Of a DNA stretch of 64,000 bases, positions 59,636-64,000 are shown in pieces. Each line of letters starts with the position of its first letter. Within the stretch, counting starts at the first letter, position 1. The notes below the pieces were generated by a model that saw only the letters and a list, made by a program, of their open reading frames with translations, did not search any database and was not told where the DNA came from. Source of the DNA: Pontibacter fetidus (GTDB lineage: Bacteria > Bacteroidota > Bacteroidia > Cytophagales > Hymenobacteraceae); contig NZ_JAAEAA010000004.1 in assembly GCF_010119545.1 (NCBI RefSeq), forward strand, positions 62,001 to 126,000, in the 5' to 3' direction. Both the position numbers and the translations under genes were made by a program.

Positions 59636-59708
59636 AATTTACGTAATTTGGCAAGTGCAGCAACAAAAGTAGGCTGCACTTGTTGTTTACAGCAAATCAA
59701 AGCAACTT

Positions 59709-60851
59709 ATGAAGATCGGCATCGTCTGTTATCCTACCTTTGGTGGTAGTGGTGTAGTAGCCACAGAACTTGGTAAAGCCCTGGCTCTGAAGGGGCACCA
59801 GGTACATTTTATTACCTATAGCCAACCCGCCCGCCTCGACTTTTTTAACGAGAACCTGTTCTACCACGAAGTATATATCCCCTCGTACCCGCTGTTTCAG
59901 TATCCGCCTTACGAGCTGGCCTTATCCAGTAAGATGGTAGATATTGTGCAGTTCGAAAAACTGGATCTGCTGCACGTACACTATGCTATTCCGCACGCGT
60001 CGGCAGCATACATGGCTAAGCAGATCCTGAAAACGAAAGGTATAAACATCCCGGTTATTACCACGCTGCACGGCACCGATATTACGCTGGTTGGTAAAGA
60101 TGCTTCATTTGAGCCTGTGGTAACGTTCAGTATCAACCAGTCGGATGGTGTAACAGCGGTATCAGAGAGTTTGCGTACCGAAACGTACGAATTTTTCCCG
60201 ATAGAGCGCGACATTGAAGTAATTCCTAACTTTATAAATCTCGAGAAATTCCGTCGACAGAAAAAAGAGCACTTCCGCACAGCTATCAGCCCGAATAACG
60301 AAAAACTGCTGGTGCATACGTCCAACTTCCGCTCAGTAAAACGTGTGGAAGACGTGATCCAGATATTCAGTAGAGTGCACGACCATATACCAAGCAAACT
60401 ATTATTGGTAGGTGACGGACCGGAGCGCCCTAAAATGGAGAAGCTTTGCCGCGACCTGGGAATCTACCATGATGTGCGCTTCTTAGGAAAACTTGAAGCC
60501 GTAGAGGAAGTACTTTCTATAGCTGATGTTTTCCTGATGCCATCTGAAAAGGAAAGCTTTGGTTTGGCTGCCCTGGAAGCTATGGCCTGCGAAGTGCCCG
60601 TGATCTCGACGGATGCCGGCGGTATACCCGAGCTGAACCTGAATGGTGTAACCGGTTTTGTAAGTGCCGTAGGCGACGTAGAAAATATGGTGCAAAATGC
60701 GCTGTATGTCCTGGACGATGAGCGCCTGCCGACCTTTAAAGCAAATGCCCTGGCCCGCGCCCACGATTTCGACATCGAAAAGATCGTTCCGCTTTATGAG
60801 AACTTTTACCAGAAAACTATAGCTGCGCAGTTAGCTGAAGTGAATAGATAG
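59709..60851 (+). CDS. bshA: N-acetyl-alpha-D-glucosaminyl L-malate synthase
   Basis: 380 residues, a GT4 glycosyltransferase. The N-terminus G-I-V-C-Y-P-T-F-G-G-S-G-V-V-A-T-E-L-G and the H-V-H-Y-A-I-P-H-A, T-L-H-G-T-D-I-T-L-V-G and late E-S-F-G-L-A-A-L-E-A-M-A-C segments match BshA. It joins UDP-GlcNAc and L-malate, the first step of bacillithiol synthesis, so this organism probably uses bacillithiol as its low-molecular-weight thiol. It starts 73 bases after the GH3 fusion gene. Confidence 0.93.
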   Translation: MKIGIVCYPTFGGSGVVATELGKALALKGHQVHFITYSQPARLDFFNENLFYHEVYIPSYPLFQYPPYELALSSKMVDIVQFEKLDLLHVHYAIPHASAAYMAKQILKTKGINIPVITTLHGTDITLVGKDASFEPVVTFSINQSDGVTAVSESLRTETYEFFPIERDIEVIPNFINLEKFRRQKKEHFRTAISPNNEKLLVHTSNFRSVKRVEDVIQIFSRVHDHIPSKLLLVGDGPERPKMEKLCRDLGIYHDVRFLGKLEAVEEVLSIADVFLMPSEKESFGLAALEAMACEVPVISTDAGGIPELNLNGVTGFVSAVGDVENMVQNALYVLDDERLPTFKANALARAHDFDIEKIVPLYENFYQKTIAAQLAEVNR

Positions 60852-60869
60852 TATTTTCTTTTCTTTCTG

Positions 60870-61040
60870 AATCAGAATTTGAAGACCTTGTAGTGTCCGA
60901 CGGCCCTACGAGTGTATTGCTACGTAGCGAAGGTGCATGTTGTAGACGCTCCGAGGTTTTCCAAACACTCAGAGGTCGTTTTCGGCCTTAGCTATAGTAA
61001 AGGTTACAGTTTTATAGTTAGCGATTGACCCGAGGGCTTA
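60870..61040. repeat. Intergenic repeat remnants after bshA
   Basis: The gap contains TCTGAATCAGAATTTGAAG, a decayed version of the CAGGATTTTCAGG repeat. It also holds a GC-rich palindromic stretch (CCGACGGCCCTACGAG, ACGCTCCGAGGTTTTCC, CTCAGAGGTCGTTTTCGG) and one CTATAG. No open frame. I see no second copy of the GC-rich part in the window. Confidence 0.45.
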
Positions 61041-61050
61041 AGTTCCTCTT

Positions 61051-61572
61051 CTAGAACACTTGCGCTATTTCCTGTTTCACAAATGTAATAGCGCGGGCGG
61101 TTGGGTCTGTTTCGGTGGCAAGTATAGATTCGAGGACTTTCTTGGCAAGGTCGGTGCCTTTCGATTTGTCGGGCATTTCCTGGTAGGTTCTGTTGATCAG
61201 GTTTACCACTTCTTCGCGGGCATGTTTTACCTGCTGCCAGGCCTGCTCGCTCATGTATACCTGCTGTGACATATTATGGCTGAATTCATTACGTATCTCA
61301 CTCAAAAGCATGCGGTGGTAATCGGAAGCGGTGTGGCCGGAGCCGCTAACGCGCAGTAGCAGGTTACTTGGCGTAATGCGCTCCAGCAACAACACAATGC
61401 GCTCATATGCCTGCAACCGGATAGGTATAACCACTTCGCCATTCTTTTGCTTTAGCTCCATCAGGCGTAGCTTATAGTCGCGCTCGGTCTGGTTCTTTAC
61501 CAGTTGGTACATGGCTATGGCAACTATAAGGCCCGGTATCGTAATTTTCAGAATATCTATGATCAGCTCCAT
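61051..61572 (-). CDS. Hypothetical membrane-anchored protein
   Basis: 173 residues. One N-terminal membrane helix (about residues 5-25: I-L-K-I-T-I-P-G-L-I-V-A-I-A-M-Y-Q-L-V) is followed by a charged, mostly helical cytosolic part, with R-L-Q-A-Y-E-R-I-V-L-L-L-E-R-I and E-I-R-N-E-F-S-H-N-M-S-Q-Q-V-Y. I believe close homologues are widespread in Bacteroidota but cannot name a characterised member. It is alone between a repeat-rich gap and the divergent IscA-type gene. Confidence 0.8.
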   Translation of the reverse strand: MELIIDILKITIPGLIVAIAMYQLVKNQTERDYKLRLMELKQKNGEVVIPIRLQAYERIVLLLERITPSNLLLRVSGSGHTASDYHRMLLSEIRNEFSHNMSQQVYMSEQAWQQVKHAREEVVNLINRTYQEMPDKSKGTDLAKKVLESILATETDPTARAITFVKQEIAQVF

Positions 61573-61696
61573 ATTATCAGTTTTTAAAATCTAAATATCG
61601 TAAAAAATTAATTTAGTATCTCTGAAATCATTTTTACCACTTTACTGTTAGCATAGTAACACACGGTGGTAGTACGAATATATCTCTGGAAATACG

Positions 61697-61704
61697 TAAC
61701 TTTG
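61697..61704 (+). promoter_or_regulatory. Bacteroidota -7 box upstream of the iscA-type gene
   Basis: TAACTTTG followed by C is a full TAnnTTTG match 25 bases before the ATG at 61729. It excludes the upstream ATG at 61666 as start. Confidence 0.6.
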
Positions 61705-61728
61705 CTACCTATTAGAAACAAAACAACT

Positions 61729-62076
61729 ATGGCAACAGAAGTAAGAATAGCCCCTATAACTATAACAGACAGAGCATTAGCTGAAGTTAAAAATATACTG
61801 GCAGAGAAAAATGTACCGGCAGAGTACGGTTTGCGCATTGGCGTGCAGGGTGGTGGTTGCTCTGGTATGTCTTACCTGCTTGGCTTCGATAAGCCGAAAG
61901 AATCTGATGAAACGTTCCAACTGGATGGTGTAACCCTGATTATGGACAAGAAGCACGGCATGTATGTAATGGGCATGGAAGTTGATTTCCAGGATGGCCT
62001 GAACGCACGTGGCTTTGTATTTAATAACCCACAGGCTAAGAGCACCTGCGGTTGCGGAAGCTCATTTTCCGCTTAA
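61729..62076 (+). CDS. Iron-sulfur cluster assembly accessory protein (IscA/SufA/HesB family)
   Basis: 115 residues from the ATG at 61729, just after the -7 box; a longer frame would start upstream of the promoter. The three conserved cysteines are present: one in Q-G-G-G-C-S-G-M and two in the C-terminal T-C-G-C-G-S-S-F. A-type carriers receive or deliver [Fe-S] clusters or iron. No isc/suf operon partners are adjacent, so it is a stand-alone copy. A strong hairpin terminator follows. Confidence 0.95.
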   Translation: MATEVRIAPITITDRALAEVKNILAEKNVPAEYGLRIGVQGGGCSGMSYLLGFDKPKESDETFQLDGVTLIMDKKHGMYVMGMEVDFQDGLNARGFVFNNPQAKSTCGCGSSFSA

Positions 62077-62102
62077 GTAGTTACCTTTTTTCTCTTTATA
62101 TA

Positions 62103-62142
62103 GCAAAAGCCCGGCTCACCCGCCGGGCTTTTGCATTTTTAT
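62103..62142 (+). terminator. Rho-independent terminator after the iscA-type gene
   Basis: GCAAAAGCCCGGC and GCCGGGCTTTTGC form a 13-bp stem around TCACCC, followed by ATTTTTATA. It may also serve the convergent ChaN gene. Confidence 0.92.
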
Positions 62143-62153
62143 ACTTTGTCGGT

Positions 62154-63032
62154 TTAGTAAGTTTTGGTCATGGAGGCCGGTACCACAAGTATAAAATCAG
62201 CCTTTTTCTTATTCTCGTCGGTCAGCTTTTCTAAGCTCTCTTGAGTAACAGTGGTTATAGTTGCTATTTTTAAGTTGGGCTGCTTTTGTTTCAGGTACCA
62301 GCCAATGCCTTCGTAATTATCAGAGTGGTAAGAACCGTTTAGGTGGAGCACTTTGTTTTGTTTTGCTAATTGCCTAAGTATAAAATGCGCCATGGTGGCA
62401 TCTTTCAGGGCCTGGGCCTGCACAATGTTTTCGCCTTTGGTATTGCCGTGGGTACTGCTGCCAAACATAGCCAGCATGTTTTTATAACCCGGCAGGTTCA
62501 TATCTACAACTATAGGCAGCGGCGCCATAAACTTTTTTGCATCCGGGCTTACGTTGTCCAGTGCTTTTAAACTTCCTGCAGCAACTATAGCGGCATAGCG
62601 GCGTGGCACATTAGTAGCTATAAACGGTATACCCGCTTCCTTTGTAAAAGTAACTACGGGTTTATAGTCAGTTTTATAGTTGTTCCATGGCCGCGACTCC
62701 TGTTCAAAGTTATTCTCTGCTACCTTTCCGCTCAGGTATTCATCAAGCACCAGTTGCACATCCGCTTCAAACATCTCGGCACCTATACTTAGCTTTTGCC
62801 CATGAGCTTTATGCAGGTCTTTGGCCACTTCCAGTTGCAGCCAGTGCGCGATCGGGTCGTTGTGCTGTTCGCCGAAGAGGACCACATCAGCCTTTTTAAG
62901 CTCGTCCAGCATTTTGCTATACTTTACATCTTTGCCATTGGCAGTAAAAAGCTGGTAAGCCGGTTTGTCCTGGGCCATAGCAGTTATAGTTAGAAGTATA
63001 AAAAAGCAGAGTAGGCGTATTGTCTTTTCCAT
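62154..63032 (-). CDS. ChaN family (haem-binding/Tiki-like) protein
   Basis: 292 residues. A signal peptide (about 1-20, ending T-A-M-A-Q) is followed by a ChaN domain: V-V-L-F-G-E-Q-H-N-D-P-I-A-H near residue 50, L-S-I-G-A-E-M-F-E-A-D-V-Q, F-I-A-T-N-V-P-R-R-Y-A and a late L-H-L-N-G-S-Y-H-S-D-N-Y. The conserved E-H and N-G-x-x-H positions are those of the EreA/ChaN superfamily. ChaN of Campylobacter binds haem; a lipobox is absent here, so it is probably a soluble periplasmic protein. Reaction unknown. Confidence 0.9.
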   Translation of the reverse strand: MEKTIRLLCFFILLTITAMAQDKPAYQLFTANGKDVKYSKMLDELKKADVVLFGEQHNDPIAHWLQLEVAKDLHKAHGQKLSIGAEMFEADVQLVLDEYLSGKVAENNFEQESRPWNNYKTDYKPVVTFTKEAGIPFIATNVPRRYAAIVAAGSLKALDNVSPDAKKFMAPLPIVVDMNLPGYKNMLAMFGSSTHGNTKGENIVQAQALKDATMAHFILRQLAKQNKVLHLNGSYHSDNYEGIGWYLKQKQPNLKIATITTVTQESLEKLTDENKKKADFILVVPASMTKTY

Positions 63033-63094
63033 GTTCGGGATTTATGAGGGACAAGTATAGATTTAAAAGTCTTCTATGTTTGCTAACTAAATAT

Positions 63095-63131
63095 ACAAAA
63101 AGAGCCGGCACTTTGCAGCACCGGCTCTTAT
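63095..63131 (-). terminator. Rho-independent terminator after the ABC permease gene
   Basis: AAGAGCCGG and CCGGCTCTT pair around a CACTTTGCAGCA loop; on the minus strand TTTTTGTATA follows. Confidence 0.88.
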
Positions 63132-63146
63132 ACTTTTAACTATAGT

Positions 63147-64000
63147 TTACACTCTATAAAACAACCACTTAGAGAGCTCCTTATAGTTTATCTTTTTGCC
63201 ATACATCAGTATGCCTACACGGTAAATGCGTGCTGCAATCCAGGTGGTAAATATGAAACCAAGTATAAGCAGGCCCATCGATAATAGCAGCTCCCAGGCA
63301 GGCACACCAAACGGCACACGCACCATCATAACTATAGGCGACGTGAATGGAATGATCGACATCCAGAACGCTACTGCCCCATCAGGGTTTTTAAGCACTA
63401 CCGAGTACGACATGATAAAGGAGATAACCAGCGGAATCGTGATCGGCATCATGAACTGCTGGGTATCGGTTTCGTTATCTACCGCTGCCCCAATGGCGCC
63501 GAAAAGCGAACCATACAACAGGTAACCGCCCAGGAAGTAGAACAGGAAGCAACCAAAAATCAGCAGCAAGGGCAGGTTGGCAAAGCTTTGTTTTACATCC
63601 TTAATAGTGTTCGCAAATTCGTCGCTGTTGGCAGCAGCCTGCTCAGGTGCTTCATCGTCCTGGCTAGCTATACTTTCGCCTTCTGCTGCCACTTTACCGG
63701 CCTGGTATTGCTCCATCGGCGAAGGCGCGGCATCTATCCCAAACGCAGCCGAAACTGCCGTTACAGCCACAAACGAAAGGATGATCCAAAGCAGGAACTG
63801 CGTTAAACCTACCGCGGCTATACCTATAATCTTGCCCATCATCAGCTGAAAAGGCTTCACCGACGAGATAATGACTTCTACAATCCTGTTCGTCTTTTCT
63901 TCAATAACGCCGCGCATGATTTGTACTCCATACAAAAAGATAAAGAAATAGATGATAACCGCTGCGGCCACACCGGCTGCAGAAGTTATAACAGCATTGT
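63147..64000 (-). CDS. ABC-2 type transporter permease (NatB-like), N-terminus outside the window
   Basis: The frame stays open past the GTG at 63969-63971 to the window end, so this is the C-terminal part of about 284 residues. It contains V-Q-I-M-R-G-V-I-E-E-K-T-N-R-I-V-E-V-I-I-S-S-V-K-P-F-Q-L-M-M-G-K, the hallmark of NatB/ABC-2 permeases, and five or so membrane helices. An acidic loop rich in E, Q and A (about 95-135 in the visible part) lies between helices. The partner ATPase gene should lie further upstream. Substrate unknown; sodium export is the role of the name-giving family. Confidence 0.92.
   Translation of the reverse strand, partial: NAVITSAAGVAAAVIIYFFIFLYGVQIMRGVIEEKTNRIVEVIISSVKPFQLMMGKIIGIAAVGLTQFLLWIILSFVAVTAVSAAFGIDAAPSPMEQYQAGKVAAEGESIASQDDEAPEQAAANSDEFANTIKDVKQSFANLPLLLIFGCFLFYFLGGYLLYGSLFGAIGAAVDNETDTQQFMMPITIPLVISFIMSYSVVLKNPDGAVAFWMSIIPFTSPIVMMVRVPFGVPAWELLLSMGLLILGFIFTTWIAARIYRVGILMYGKKINYKELSKWLFYRV

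Overview
The window looks like a piece of a Bacteroidota chromosome, most likely a Cytophagales member close to Pontibacter/Hymenobacter. The reasons are a type IX secretion (Por) C-terminal sorting domain, WbqC, DUF4835 and Bacteroidota-type RpoZ proteins, a bamD-rpoZ-coaBC-DUF4835-recN gene order, promoters of the TAnnTTTG (-7) type, few Shine-Dalgarno sequences, bacillithiol synthesis (BshA), and intergenic REP/MITE-like palindromes of the kinds common in this phylum. Genus is an inference. Most of the window is housekeeping DNA. I saw no phage, IS transposase, rRNA operon or CRISPR array.

Layout: 0-6 kb holds a partial membrane gene pair, tRNA-Ser(TGA), a BrkB/YihY membrane protein, a 4HBT thioesterase, MltG, a YciO/TsaC protein, a lipid-A-type acyltransferase and WbqC. 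6-13.8 kb holds ClpC, a DUF559 endonuclease bracketed by inverted repeats, an acyl-CoA carboxylase beta subunit, an M42 peptidase, two tandem 80-residue membrane proteins and a BtuF-like binding protein. 13.8-18.7 kb holds the shikimate genes aroA, aroB and aroG/Q, then proline dehydrogenase. 19-28.8 kb is an envelope/stress-response stretch: Thr/Glu-rich lipoprotein, ECF sigma factor with an anti-sigma-like membrane protease, three tandem fasciclin lipoproteins, a YflT-like protein, a receiver-only response regulator, DUF4142 and PA2169-type four-helix proteins, an SGNH esterase and a tail-specific protease. 29.6-36 kb holds a 1.27-kilo-residue secreted nuclease-like protein with Calx-beta repeats, a trans-sulfuration enzyme and an unrecognised protein. 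36.4-43.7 kb holds lysS, three YtxH proteins (one fused to CsbD), a Kazal lipoprotein, a cupin, fabI, recN and a small Sm/Hfq-like protein. 43.7-51.4 kb holds DUF4835, a split coaBC, rpoZ, bamD, an OstA-like protein, tilS and mdh. 51.5-64 kb holds a TonB-plug-like mini-protein, two rhomboids, mutL, a GH3/beta-lactamase fusion, bshA, an IscA-type protein, ChaN and the end of an ABC-2 permease.

The most unusual signals are: (1) a strongly over-represented palindrome, AACTATAGTT with core CTATAG, in genes, intergenic DNA, terminator loops and at one stop-to-stop gene junction, resembling the cyanobacterial HIP1 situation; (2) a 462-bp element in which a DUF559 endonuclease gene fills the space between 26-bp inverted repeats, with a solo copy of the repeat 27 kb away; (3) a candidate structured RNA with its own promoter between mutL and the GH3 gene; (4) an ECF sigma factor paired with an anti-sigma/trypsin-like protease fusion; (5) coaBC split by a frame change at a T6 run; (6) a 76-residue protein that aligns by eye with Hfq; (7) two collinear multi-module intergenic repeats in opposite orientation and two MITE-like elements.
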